A stretch of DNA of 64,000 nucleotides from Paenibacillus terricola (GTDB taxonomy: Bacteria > Bacillota > Bacilli > Paenibacillales > Paenibacillaceae). Position numbers and translations under genes: made by a program. The notes beneath the pieces were generated by a model. The model was not told where the DNA came from. It was given only the letters and a program-made list of their open reading frames with translations, and did no database searches. The DNA lies in the NCBI RefSeq assembly GCF_014779765.1, contig NZ_JACXZA010000002.1:848066-912065 (forward strand), written 5' to 3'. Shown here in pieces: positions 27,641 to 36,316 of this stretch (the first letter of the stretch is position 1; every line of letters begins with the position of its first letter).

Positions 27641-28471
27641 TTACTTTACAAACTGCTGTAACAGCTGGTTCAGCTTGTCGCGCTCGCAATAGAAGGAGCC
27701 GTGTCCGCTGTAATGAAACGGCACCAGTTGCGAATTTCTAATCTTCCGCTGCATCTCTTCCGCTTGGCTGAACGGAATGACTTTATCGTGTGTGCCATGG
27801 ACGATAAGAGTCGGCACGTTTATTATGCTCAAATCGGATTCGAGATTGAATTCAGCCAGCATCTTAATGATCGCTGCCGTTGACCATCCAGCTGCTTGCA
27901 TCCCTATCTGGAAGAACCAATCCGCGAAAGGCGGCGATATATATTGGAAGAAGAACATATCCGTAATGTCCCGCATCATCTTCGGACGATCGTTCAACGA
28001 CTCATTCAGCAGCTGAGCTGCGGTCTGCTTCGTAAACCCGACCGGGACGGCGGCATCAATCATAACGAGATGCGACAAACCGTAGTTGTTATAACGGGAC
28101 GCATATTTCACTGCAATCGCACCGCCAGTCGAATGCCCGGCAAGAGCGAAGTTCTTCAGCTTCAATGTCTCAACAACCATTCGGATATCGTCCGCAAGAC
28201 GATCCAAGTTGTAGCCATGATAAGGCTTATCGGAATCGCCGAAGCCTCTCCAGTCAATCCCAATACAGCGATACCCTTTGCCTGGCAGCACATTGAACTG
28301 GTATTCGAACTGTTTGTGGCTCAGCGGCCAGCCGTGCAAGAATACAATCGTTTTGCTGCCGCCCGGATTCAGATCCTCCACGAACAGCTTTACACCTGGT
28401 TCGACGTTCACATAGTATCCCACGCGATTCCCTCCGTTCACTCCTACAGCATTCCTAGTCATGATACTCAC
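27641..28471 (-). CDS. Alpha/beta hydrolase
   Basis: 276 aa. Oxyanion HGWP near residue 46, nucleophile elbow GHSTGGA (Ser), LVMIDAAVPVG, and a late HYSGHGSF carrying the His; the acid Asp is likely in VHGTHDKVIP. Sequence resembles bromoperoxidase/arylesterase-like enzymes with a GFGDSDKP loop. Substrate unknown. Monocistronic. Confidence 0.9.
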   Translation of the reverse strand: MSIMTRNAVGVNGGNRVGYYVNVEPGVKLFVEDLNPGGSKTIVFLHGWPLSHKQFEYQFNVLPGKGYRCIGIDWRGFGDSDKPYHGYNLDRLADDIRMVVETLKLKNFALAGHSTGGAIAVKYASRYNNYGLSHLVMIDAAVPVGFTKQTAAQLLNESLNDRPKMMRDITDMFFFQYISPPFADWFFQIGMQAAGWSTAAIIKMLAEFNLESDLSIINVPTLIVHGTHDKVIPFSQAEEMQRKIRNSQLVPFHYSGHGSFYCERDKLNQLLQQFVK

Positions 28472-28530
28472 CTAGTTGATGGAGGGTGAATGCCTAACGG
28501 TCATATCGCTTGTTGGACAATGAAAACACC

Positions 28531-29007
28531 TTAAACCGCGTTTACAGCACCGCGTCCCTTCACCCATTTGCCGAATAGGAATCGGACCGAAGGTCCAACA
28601 ATGAGCAATTGCAGCGGCAGTGCAAAGATGAAGTTATAGAAGTATAGCGTCAAATACGCACGGTAGAATGGTTCACCATCCATGCCGTTCGTCAACAACC
28701 CATACAGAGACATGAGCGTAACCATGCCGACAACCATGCAGCATGCGAGCGACACGATAACATACAGCTTCTTCGATTTGTTATATGGCAGCGCGAATGC
28801 GACTTTCTTCGCGACAGGTCCAACGACGAAAGCTTCCAATAAGAACGCAACGGCGAAGCACAAGATGAACTGAAGGAACAGTTCAACGCCTGTCATCGAA
28901 CCAAGCGCATCGTGCCGCACTAGATTGTAAGTCATCATAAAAATAACCATTCCAAAACACATCATTAACCCGAAAACCGCTTCTTCCTTCTTCGTTGTAG
29001 GCAACAT
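28531..29007 (-). CDS. DUF2798 membrane protein
   Basis: 158 aa. Of three consecutive ATGs the third (29007) has the best spacing from GAGAGG; 29010 is an alternative. Four hydrophobic helices in two copies of the DUF2798 pattern (FGMVIFMMTYNLV and LLLIVGPSVRFLF type). Often found beside multidrug regulators; here a TetR gene follows 137 bases upstream on the same strand. Function unknown. Confidence 0.8.
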   Translation of the reverse strand: MLPTTKKEEAVFGLMMCFGMVIFMMTYNLVRHDALGSMTGVELFLQFILCFAVAFLLEAFVVGPVAKKVAFALPYNKSKKLYVIVSLACCMVVGMVTLMSLYGLLTNGMDGEPFYRAYLTLYFYNFIFALPLQLLIVGPSVRFLFGKWVKGRGAVNAV

Positions 29008-29103
29008 CATCATCCTCTCTTGTTTACCTTTGTAATTATAGAGATCTGAAATCTCACGCATAAGTGAACAAATTGTGAAACTTTGTTAGGTTCCAATTAA
29101 CAA

Positions 29104-29136
29104 AAAGCCCCACTCCATTTTGATGGAGAGGGGTTT
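29104..29136 (-). terminator. Terminator of the TetR gene
   Basis: Stem CCCC-CTCCAT / ATGGAG-GGGG with one mismatch, directly after the stop codon. Confidence 0.65.
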
Positions 29137-29144
29137 ACTTTACG

Positions 29145-29768
29145 TTATGGAATGCGCACGAGCGGGAGAAAAATATCGTCTATAATCTCCGTAATCGACT
29201 CTTCTGTAACTGGCTTGTGTGTCGTTAAGAAGGTATAACGAATGAGGTCAGCTGGCAGCGAGAGAACACGCGCAGGAATCGTATCCAGCTTCACTTCCCC
29301 TCTCTTATCTGCGTTCCCAAGGATCGTTCTCATCATCACCGTCAGCTCGTCCTCCCCTTTAAGAAGCTGAGGCATCGACGAAATGATGTCTTTCCCGATA
29401 TAATCGACCATCAACCCATGTATCGTTTCGGCACCAAGCAACTCCATCGGCTTTACAATACGTTGAAGCAGCGTCAGAATATCCTCCCGGAGATCGCCGC
29501 TATCTGGAATGCTCTTATCTGGCTTCGGTATGTGCTTAATCGTTGCTGCAATTACGAGCTTCGCTTTGTTCGGCCAGCGTCGATATAAGGCGTTCTTATT
29601 CGTTCGTGCGCGTACAGCTACACCCTCCATCGTGAGCTGGGTATAGCCCACTTCGCTCAATTCGTCCCATGCCGCTTGTAAAATAGCACCTTCGAGCTCT
29701 TCTCCACGGCGCCGAGTGCCCGCTTGCTTCTCTTCTGCAGTATTCACGTTCTCTTTCGTGTTGTTCAT
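29145..29768 (-). CDS. TetR/AcrR-family repressor
   Basis: 207 aa. The N-terminal helix-turn-helix AILQAAWDELSEVGYTQLTMEGVAVRARTNKNALYRRWPNKAKLV is a standard TetR domain; the C-terminal half is a ligand domain. It is divergent from a DHA2-type efflux gene and the gap contains a near-perfect palindrome, so local control of the pump is the simplest reading. Confidence 0.9.
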   Translation of the reverse strand: MNNTKENVNTAEEKQAGTRRRGEELEGAILQAAWDELSEVGYTQLTMEGVAVRARTNKNALYRRWPNKAKLVIAATIKHIPKPDKSIPDSGDLREDILTLLQRIVKPMELLGAETIHGLMVDYIGKDIISSMPQLLKGEDELTVMMRTILGNADKRGEVKLDTIPARVLSLPADLIRYTFLTTHKPVTEESITEIIDDIFLPLVRIP

Positions 29769-29832
29769 CAGGCGGCCCTTGTCCCTTTCCTATCGATACC
29801 AATAGTTTAATTTATTTCTTCGCAATATTCTA

Positions 29833-29891
29833 TTGCAATTCCTCCGATATTCGTTTATTGTGATTCACATAGAGTACGATACGTACCGTAC
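29833..29891 (+). promoter_or_regulatory. Promoter and TetR operator candidate of the MFS efflux gene
   Basis: TTGCAA (29833) and TATTGT (29856) are 17 bases apart, a fair sigma-A promoter. At 29874-29891 lies an 18-bp palindrome GTACGaTACGTAcCGTAC with a single mismatched pair, placed about 6-8 bases after the -10. Location in the gap between tetR and the pump fits an operator that blocks the start of transcription. Not tested. Confidence 0.6.
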
Positions 29892-29919
29892 CTTATTAAT
29901 GAAGTTAGGAGAGGATCAT

Positions 29920-31362
29920 ATGATGCCAAGCAGCAAGGCAGCGACAGCTACAACCAAACCAGTGAAAGAAAAGCTCGATCCACAGCTGTTGAAGGTCGCA
30001 ATCATTCTCATCTTCGGCGCGCTCGCATCGCAGCTGGATTCGACGATGGTCAATGTCGCAATCGATACGTTGACTGTAGACCTGCACTCCACCGTATCGG
30101 CCATACAGTGGGTCATTACCGGTTATATCCTAACGATGGGACTCGCCGTGCCCATCTCAGGCTGGGCAGTCAGCCGATTTGGGGGAAAACGTGTCTATTT
30201 GTTCGCACTCGGGCTTTTTCTCATTAGTTCTATATTATGCTCAGTTGCTTGGAACGTCGGCAGTTTGGTCGGCTTCCGCCTGATTCAAGGCACTGGAGCC
30301 GGTCTGTTAATTCCAACAATGACAACGGTGCTCGTACAGACTGCTGGAGGGAAAAATCTCGGCCGAATTATTTCCATTATCGGTATTCCAGCCTTGCTCG
30401 GACCGATTCTCGGACCTGTATTAGGCGGATTGATCGTCAATGATCTGAGCTGGCGCTGGATTTTCTATGTCAATATTCCCGTTACATTAATCGCAATGCT
30501 GCTGGCATGGCTTATTATTCCGAAGGATGTATTGGCCAAAGCGAAGCAGAAACTTGACGTTACAGGTCTCCTGCTGCTCTCGCCAGCATTCTCGATCCTC
30601 ATCTATAGCATTGCACAAATGAGCCAGGAAGGCGGGCTGAACAGCGCTTCCGTACTCGTTCCTCTCTTAATTGGCATTGTGCTTATGGGTGCATTCGTTG
30701 GTTACGCACTGCGCAAGAAACAAGGAGCGATTCTTGACCTCCACTTGTTCCGCTCGCGCCATTTTCTCTCGTCGAACATCACGCTATTCCTTGCAGGAAT
30801 GGTGATGAACGGTGCAATGCTGCTTCTTCCGCTCTTCTATCAACAGGTTCGCGGAGAGACCGCGTTCCATACGGGATTGCTGCTCATTCCGCAAGGTATA
30901 GGTATGCTGCTAACCAGAACATGGATTGGCGGTTTATCCGATCGCATCGGACCGCGGCCTATCGTCATAACAAGCTTATTCATTACGATTATCGGCACAC
31001 TGCCATTCGCATTCGCTGATGCGGATACGCACTGGTTCTTGCTCGCAGCAGGCCAGCTCATTCAAGGCGCGGCGCTGAACGGTATCCTTCTTCCGATTAT
31101 GGTATCCGCTTATCATGGACTTGCCCGGGAACAGATCCCGCACGCAAGCGTATCGACGCGGATCTTCCAGACGATTGGTGGTGCATTCGGCTCTTCCGTT
31201 CTTGCAACAGTTATTGCTAGTCGGATGTCTTCACAATCATCACTTACGGTTAATACTCTCTCTGGTGCATTCCAGTCCGCCTTCTGGTGGGCTATTGGAT
31301 TAGCTGTCGTCGCTATTATTCCTACATTATTATTGGCTAAACCTAAGAAAACGGAAGCTTAG
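29920..31362 (+). CDS. DHA2-family MFS multidrug transporter (EmrB/QacA-like)
   Basis: 480 aa from ATG at 29920 (AGGAGAGG five bases upstream). Fourteen hydrophobic segments. DHA2 signatures are visible: LDSTMVNVAIDTL (motif D1 after the first helix), WVITGYILTMGLAVPISGWAV, and LIQGTGAGLLIPTM. It should pump hydrophobic cations or drugs out with proton exchange. Divergent TetR gene likely controls it. Confidence 0.93.
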   Translation: MMPSSKAATATTKPVKEKLDPQLLKVAIILIFGALASQLDSTMVNVAIDTLTVDLHSTVSAIQWVITGYILTMGLAVPISGWAVSRFGGKRVYLFALGLFLISSILCSVAWNVGSLVGFRLIQGTGAGLLIPTMTTVLVQTAGGKNLGRIISIIGIPALLGPILGPVLGGLIVNDLSWRWIFYVNIPVTLIAMLLAWLIIPKDVLAKAKQKLDVTGLLLLSPAFSILIYSIAQMSQEGGLNSASVLVPLLIGIVLMGAFVGYALRKKQGAILDLHLFRSRHFLSSNITLFLAGMVMNGAMLLLPLFYQQVRGETAFHTGLLLIPQGIGMLLTRTWIGGLSDRIGPRPIVITSLFITIIGTLPFAFADADTHWFLLAAGQLIQGAALNGILLPIMVSAYHGLAREQIPHASVSTRIFQTIGGAFGSSVLATVIASRMSSQSSLTVNTLSGAFQSAFWWAIGLAVVAIIPTLLLAKPKKTEA

Positions 31363-31388
31363 TTGTACGAAGGATCAATGATGTTAAG

Positions 31389-31441
31389 AAGCGCCTTGCA
31401 AAAGATCAGGCTCATAAACCTGGTTACCTGTAAAGGCGCTT
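31389..31441 (+). terminator. Terminator of the MFS gene
   Basis: 9-bp stem AAGCGCCTT / AAGGCGCTT with a large loop that itself contains a small CAGG-CCTG hairpin, then TATTCTTATT. Confidence 0.7.
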
Positions 31442-31786
31442 ATTCTTATTAGGAATGATTGAACGGCGGAGTATCATCTTATTCACTATTAGTTTACATA
31501 ATATATATTAAGTTAACTTTATTCTTCTTCCTCCTCTATATTTTGATCAATAGCTTTAAATAACAAATTTTTTAGCGATTTAGGAAGGGTTTATGTCCTC
31601 TGCCGTCGAAAATAATCAACTTCTGAACTGCATTAAATCCACAATTAATGCGGTTAGTGTTTAAATCGATTATTTATTAGCGTCGTGAATCCTATTGCGG
31701 CTCATTTGACGCGATTTTCGACCCTTTTGTCCCAAAATGAGGAATTTCGTCACAGCAAGATTTTACATAAGGAAGGAACGAACAGC
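31442..31786. other. Intergenic region before the recombinase gene
   Basis: No gene is seen. It holds the dif-like site 1 (see separate entry), an AT-rich stretch (31519-31560), and an open but SD-less extension of the recombinase frame from 31685. Confidence 0.6.
31491..31518 (-). repeat. dif-like recombination site 1
   Basis: 28 bp. On the minus strand the arms and centre read AGTTAACTTAA, TATATA and TTATGTAAACT. The centre and the right (XerD-type) arm are identical to the Bacillus subtilis dif site as I remember it (ACTTCCTAGAA, TATATA, TTATGTAAACT); the left arm agrees only in part. Position 269 bases before the recombinase start. Confidence 0.7.
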
Positions 31787-32701
31787 ATGATGGCAATGGA
31801 TGACCATGAAGAACAATTAGACATGTATTTGATTTGGCTCAAGGACCGCGGGTATTCCCAGGATACGCAGCATGGCTACATGCACGATGTACGCGCCTTC
31901 CTCCGCAGCCACCCTTCCAAGCCGATAAGCTCCCTACGCAAAATCGATGTGATGAGCCATCTGACGAAAGTTCGGATGAACGGTGCAGGTGATCGTGCGA
32001 GGAATCGGTCGCTGTCCGCGATCCGGCTGTTTTTCAAAGTCATGATCGAGTTCGAGCAGTTGGAATCGAATCCAGCGATGGATGTCCCGAAATCGAAGGT
32101 GGAGAAAAATAAGGTGCCCGCATATATGGAGCCAGAGGATGTCGGTAAACTGCTGCAAGTGGTGGACAGCCGATATCGTTTGAGGGATATTGCGATATTG
32201 TCCTTAATGGCTTATTGCGGTCTTCGTGTCGGAGAAGTGCATCGTTTGAACCTTAACGATTTTCAAGTACAAGCCGGGCAGCTCGCGATACTCGGCAAAG
32301 GACGCAAATGGAGATACATCCCCCTCCCTGCTTCTATGATCGCTTTGATGAACGATTGTTTAGAGGAGCGTATTCAACCCCGCCGCAGTCAGGAGAACGC
32401 TTTTTTCGTCTCGCGCCTAGGTAGAAGGATGTCCAAGCGTGCGATTCAAGACGTATGCGAGAAGTCGCTTGATTCGTTCCGGGAGCAGCATCCCGATTAT
32501 CAGGACATGCCCCTGTCTTCACATAAGCTTCGCCACTCCTTCGCCACCAATCTACTTGCGACTGGCCGCGTAGATTTGCGTACGCTGCAGGAGTTGCTAG
32601 GACACGAAGATATCTCGACGACACAGATTTATACGCACGTTTCCGATCATGCGAAGAAGGAAGCCATGACGACGATCCAGCCGCTACTGCCGGCTTACTG
32701 A
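31787..32701 (+). CDS. Tyrosine recombinase, XerC/XerD-sized
   Basis: 304 aa from ATG at 31787 (AAGGAAGGA nine bases upstream). Standard site-specific recombinase layout: SAM-like N-terminal DNA-binding domain (residues about 8-95) and catalytic domain. Catalytic residues visible: Arg147 (GLRVGEV), Lys171 (GKGRKWR), His246 and Arg249 (HKLRH), His273 (LGHED) and the nucleophile Tyr282 (QIYTHVS). Size equals XerC/XerD. It lies between two dif-like sites in the same strand orientation as nothing else nearby, with no xis, no relaxase and no phage genes. It may be an additional Xer-type enzyme acting on the flanking sites or the integrase of a small element; see findings. Confidence 0.9.
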   Translation: MMAMDDHEEQLDMYLIWLKDRGYSQDTQHGYMHDVRAFLRSHPSKPISSLRKIDVMSHLTKVRMNGAGDRARNRSLSAIRLFFKVMIEFEQLESNPAMDVPKSKVEKNKVPAYMEPEDVGKLLQVVDSRYRLRDIAILSLMAYCGLRVGEVHRLNLNDFQVQAGQLAILGKGRKWRYIPLPASMIALMNDCLEERIQPRRSQENAFFVSRLGRRMSKRAIQDVCEKSLDSFREQHPDYQDMPLSSHKLRHSFATNLLATGRVDLRTLQELLGHEDISTTQIYTHVSDHAKKEAMTTIQPLLPAY

Positions 32702-32758
32702 GAGAATTTGTCTTGTCGGTTAGACTCGACATTTTCTTCTATATTTCATTCGTGTTTT

Positions 32759-32786
32759 AATCTACATAATATATATTATGTAAACA
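32759..32786 (+). repeat. dif-like recombination site 2
   Basis: 28 bp: arm AATCTACATAA, centre TATATA, arm TTATGTAAACA. The centre and ten of eleven bases of the right arm match Bacillus dif. The inner 20 bp TACATAATATATATTATGTA is a perfect palindrome, so both arms look XerD-like. Starts 58 bases after the recombinase stop. A small inverted repeat TAAAC-AAA-GTTTA follows at once. Confidence 0.7.
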
Positions 32787-32948
32787 AAGTTTATAAACGA
32801 AGCCGCCCCTTTGACCTGGCCATGACAAGAACTACTTGATAACGTCTTGAGAAGTTCCTTCTCATTTACCAATCTCATCTGCAACCTTTACCAATTTGAA
32901 TTCGTTGTTAGTATTAACAACAAATCCTAATTAGAAAGGAAGTTCGAT

Positions 32949-33359
32949 ATGCGAACGTTAGCTTTTGTTTTGTTAACAATGACATTACTAGTAGGTTGCT
33001 CATCAATCCATACTTCTCAACGGCCATCGGTAAATGAAAATAGTGAAATATTAAATAATAATGCTTATACCAAAACTTCTTTACAAAAGGAAAGATCAGC
33101 TGCTCAAGAAGATGAAATAATAAATCTTTCTTGGGACTACTTAAGTAATTCTGCCAAAAAGACTGTCATAAATAAGAACGAAGCAATCGTAGAAAAATCA
33201 ACTTTCGAACAAATACCTATCAAGTTAACAAAGAAGAATAATTATACCGAAATATATAAAGTTACATTTTCGACAAATCAAGATGAACTACTAGGTCCTA
33301 TTGTTATTTTCATTGATTCCCAAACAAAAGAGATAATTGGGAAAGGAGCTCGTAAATAA
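32949..33359 (+). CDS. Small lipoprotein, unknown function
   Basis: 136 aa. Signal peptide with lipobox LVGCSS, then a polar segment and a C-terminal beta-rich module (TEIYKVTFSTNQDELLGPIVIFIDSQTKEIIG). The base composition is visibly A/T-richer than the neighbours to the left, in line with transfer. SD AGAAAGGAAG precedes the ATG. Confidence 0.7.
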   Translation: MRTLAFVLLTMTLLVGCSSIHTSQRPSVNENSEILNNNAYTKTSLQKERSAAQEDEIINLSWDYLSNSAKKTVINKNEAIVEKSTFEQIPIKLTKKNNYTEIYKVTFSTNQDELLGPIVIFIDSQTKEIIGKGARK

Positions 33360-33394
33360 TAAACTTTCGTACTCAGTATTAGGCAGCAATAGAT

Positions 33395-33440
33395 AAAAAA
33401 ATGATTCCTGTAATGAATACAGAACAGGGATCATTTTTTT
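33395..33440 (+). terminator. Terminator of the small lipoprotein gene
   Basis: Stem AAAAATGATTCCTGT / ACAGGGATCATTTTT with one G-T pair, then a long T-run. Confidence 0.85.
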
Positions 33441-33743
33441 ATCCCCATAGTTCTCTGTAATGGCTGATCTCAGAGCATCGGCCAACCGGGAGGTACGTGC
33501 AGCCAGTGAGCGATACAACCCCAATCATTGCATCCCGACGGGCTCTCTTCCCTCCTTTCATTCGTATCTGCATTTTTTAGCAATTCAAGTTGGATTCTTA
33601 GAAAGCAGTCCCTGATCTGCTTACAGAAATGTTTCTCACTTCCTTAACTATATCAGCATACAAAAGAAACCCTATAGACAGGACACTTTTTTCCAAAATG
33701 TCCTGTCTATAGGGTTTTAATCATTTAATGAATACTTCTATAT
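33441..33743. other. Intergenic region with strong hairpin
   Basis: A short minus-strand frame (about 42 aa, start near 33561) is GC-richer than its surroundings but has no recognisable product. The rest holds the hairpin at 33667-33717. Confidence 0.4.
33667..33717 (-). terminator. Long perfect hairpin: terminator, or two joined insertion-sequence ends
   Basis: 19-bp perfect stem AAACCCTATAGACAGGACA / TGTCCTGTCTATAGGGTTT with a 13-base loop rich in T and A. It could end the minus-strand lipoprotein gene (T-run on that side is TTTCTTTT). The length and perfection exceed ordinary terminators here, so remnants of an IS terminal repeat pair are an alternative. Confidence 0.6.
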
Positions 33744-34394
33744 TTAATAATCATTGTATTTAGCAACAACTTGTTTTTTAAGCGAATTATAATGCTCTAC
33801 ATTATCACCTAGATATTCATTTAAAATTACACCATTCAATTGTGAAATTTTCGTATTAGTAATCTTATTGGGTGTTTTTAAATCAAATTTTCCTTGATAC
33901 ATACCTACAATACTGTAAATTCCATTATTACTACTTCTCAAAAAAAGGATATACTCTCCGTTTTCATTTAACAGGTTATAGCCCTCAACATTAAAGTAAG
34001 TATTATTAGATACATATCCAGGCTCATAGATTCTAATCTGTGTATCTTTAGCTACATCACCTGTGAAAGATTCACTAACATTTATAGTTGAAATAGAATT
34101 AGTATAGTCTACTTCTCCATGGGAGCCTCGTATAACATTTGTATTCCGTTCGCCCGTGAAGCGACCCTTTATAATTATGTCAGCTTTCTCCTCTAGCTCC
34201 GTTAAGTCTTTATAATTTTTATGGATAGCATGATTATTAACTATCTTAAGTTCATTTTTTTCTTGATAATTAGCAACTGTATTCATAGTACCTGAACTAT
34301 TCGTACTTAAAGCATTTGGTTTAGATGTAGAACAAGCAGATATAGTAAGAGGTAGCACTACACAAAGTATAAGAGCAGCAAATCTTTTTTTCAT
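33744..34394 (-). CDS. Secreted lipoprotein beside a zincin
   Basis: 216 aa. Signal peptide ending TISACST (lipobox). The body contains ADIIIKGRF and NGEYILFLR strands in a beta-rich fold I do not know by name. It follows the zincin gene by 47 bases on the same strand, so both are probably one operon. Low GC as in the rest of the island. Confidence 0.7.
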   Translation of the reverse strand: MKKRFAALILCVVLPLTISACSTSKPNALSTNSSGTMNTVANYQEKNELKIVNNHAIHKNYKDLTELEEKADIIIKGRFTGERNTNVIRGSHGEVDYTNSISTINVSESFTGDVAKDTQIRIYEPGYVSNNTYFNVEGYNLLNENGEYILFLRSSNNGIYSIVGMYQGKFDLKTPNKITNTKISQLNGVILNEYLGDNVEHYNSLKKQVVAKYNDY

Positions 34395-34441
34395 AAGAGC
34401 TTATTCTCCTTTATAATAGATATCCTAATTAATTTTCGGTA

Positions 34442-35032
34442 TTAATACTTCCACTTCAAATTATTAATGTCAATAGTGGCAGGATCTGTTATATTATTAA
34501 AACCCACATCAAGCATAACAGAAGTAGTAGGAGAATATTGATGCTTTAACCCCAAAGCATGCCCTAATTCATGAATTGTTGTTTCATGTTTCTGTGTGTT
34601 TGTTAATTTATCTCTTACCATTTGTCCATTATTTAAACTTACATGTACTTTATACCACGTACCTGACGTTAGTGATGCCTGAGTACCGCTAGTATTATAG
34701 GGTGTCATCAGTCCATACCAATCGTCACCATAATCATTGGCATAGAATCTGATTTCTGCATCTGCGTAATTACCTACATTAAGAAATCCAATATCTGCAT
34801 CAGTTATAGCAGCATAATCAGCTCTTGCATTCGCAGTATAATAACTATAACCAAGATTTGAGATAGTCGGATCTTCGTAATAATCAGCGGCTGCTATCAC
34901 AGAAGTTGATAAACCCGCTCCAAAAAAAGCATTTGCATTTACAAGGTCTGCAGCAAATACTTTTGATGAAACTAAAACTGTTGAAATTACTGCCATTGAA
35001 GCAACTACTACACTACTTTTTTTAACCACCAC
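34442..35032 (-). CDS. Secreted zincin metallopeptidase (matrixin/snapalysin-like)
   Basis: 196 aa. GTG start at 35032 after GGAGG; a signal peptide covers residues 1-27 (ending VFAADL). The zinc motif HELGHALGLKH (HExxHxxGxxH) near residue 154 defines a metzincin-type protease. Following VMLD could supply the Met-turn. No propeptide Cys switch is obvious. Short, secreted protease of unknown target; the partner lipoprotein may be an inhibitor or anchor, which is inference. Confidence 0.85.
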   Translation of the reverse strand: MVVKKSSVVVASMAVISTVLVSSKVFAADLVNANAFFGAGLSTSVIAAADYYEDPTISNLGYSYYTANARADYAAITDADIGFLNVGNYADAEIRFYANDYGDDWYGLMTPYNTSGTQASLTSGTWYKVHVSLNNGQMVRDKLTNTQKHETTIHELGHALGLKHQYSPTTSVMLDVGFNNITDPATIDINNLKWKY

Positions 35033-35425
35033 TAATTCCCTCCATTTAATAAATTATGTAAAACACAATTCTATTAAACAACATATCAGATTTTAAATCA
35101 ATACTTTTTTTAAATAAAGCACCTCGCATTTACAATATAATCTATATTCTTAAACATATTGAAAATGTATATAGTTATTTAATACCATTGTTGTGTGTCT
35201 ATGGGACTAGACTTCCGATCTAATAATTAATGTCTTTTTTAGTTTGTTGCTTTTCATCAGCTTAAACTCAACTTGATAACGGATCGCTGGACTTGACTGC
35301 TGGCTATCATCTTCGTGCCGCAAAACTACGTTTGATACGTCACCATAGTCCTTTATACAAAATAAAAAGCAACCAAAATAATGGCTGCCCATAAGATTAA
35401 GCTTGCATTCAAATTACATTTCATA
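35033..35425. other. Intergenic region, nothing identified
   Basis: AT-rich sequence upstream of the zincin gene. A minus-strand frame of 61 aa here lacks an SD and has no recognisable family. Confidence 0.5.
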
Positions 35426-36316
35426 TTATTTTGAAATAACCCAACCCTTAACTAAATAGTATATGTTTTCACTAAACTTCCAAACCCATTGTTTTCTGAG
35501 TATTGTGTTTCTTTCTGGAATATGCTTTTCTAACATATCAGACGTAATCCTACCATTTATAGTTAACCCGCCACCAAGTTGATTAAGTTTAAGCTGTAGG
35601 TTCTTGTCTAACATTAGTGACGGCTCTTTTATAAAACTGGTAAGAGGTAATGCAGTCCCATTAGGATAATACCCCCAAGCATATTGTTCAGATGTAATAA
35701 TTGCAGTTCCATTGGTCTTCTCCAATAATGACCAAATTTGTTCCACATGTTTTTCAGCTACCAAATCTCCTAATCGTTTAGCAAGGATTATTAATTCATC
35801 ATCTCCCGTTTGTTCAATTAAATCAATCATTGGAAGTATTAACTGACTAGAAACTGTTGAGGATATTACAAGTGAATAATTATTATTCAATATGTTTGTA
35901 AAACAAAATTGTTTTTCAAGTATTAATCGTTCTAGTAAGCTTTTTGCTCTCTCCTTGTCTAATCGTAGATAGCCGATAATTTCTTCAATCTTATCAATCG
36001 ATATTCCTACAACATCTCGATTTAACAAGTTTATTTTACGCTTGTCTGGGTTACATATATTTTGAGATGTCTCTAAGAGAGTTTCTTTGTCAATATCAAG
36101 TAAATCAATACTAAAATAATCTGATACTATCTCTTTTAGTGGAAGATCATATGCATTTCCAACCCCTATTACTAAGACATTATTTAAATCCCCGTTAAAT
36201 ATTTTTGCACTCTGATATAATTTGTTAAGCTCAAGTTGATGAGTATTCCAATATTGAATAATTGGATCTAAAGATTGATTCATATCTCTATAGTAATTCT
36301 CTATCTGATATTTCAT
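35426..36316 (-). CDS. Methyltransferase-like Rossmann-fold protein
   Basis: 296 aa; SD AAAGGAG before ATG. NNVLVIGVGNAYDLPLKEI followed by a strand IDLLDID looks like the SAM-binding glycine motif and acidic residue of class I methyltransferases. A C-terminal aromatic-rich segment (WKFSENIYYLVKGWVI) is unusual. Monocistronic in an AT-rich region. Substrate and even activity are unknown. Confidence 0.55.
   Translation of the reverse strand: MKYQIENYYRDMNQSLDPIIQYWNTHQLELNKLYQSAKIFNGDLNNVLVIGVGNAYDLPLKEIVSDYFSIDLLDIDKETLLETSQNICNPDKRKINLLNRDVVGISIDKIEEIIGYLRLDKERAKSLLERLILEKQFCFTNILNNNYSLVISSTVSSQLILPMIDLIEQTGDDELIILAKRLGDLVAEKHVEQIWSLLEKTNGTAIITSEQYAWGYYPNGTALPLTSFIKEPSLMLDKNLQLKLNQLGGGLTINGRITSDMLEKHIPERNTILRKQWVWKFSENIYYLVKGWVISK

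Noticed and set aside
33291-33524. Minus-strand 77-aa frame
   Set aside because: Runs through the terminator of the plus-strand lipoprotein gene and into that gene; no SD.
35207-35392. Minus-strand 61-aa frame
   Set aside because: No SD and no known family; treated as non-coding.
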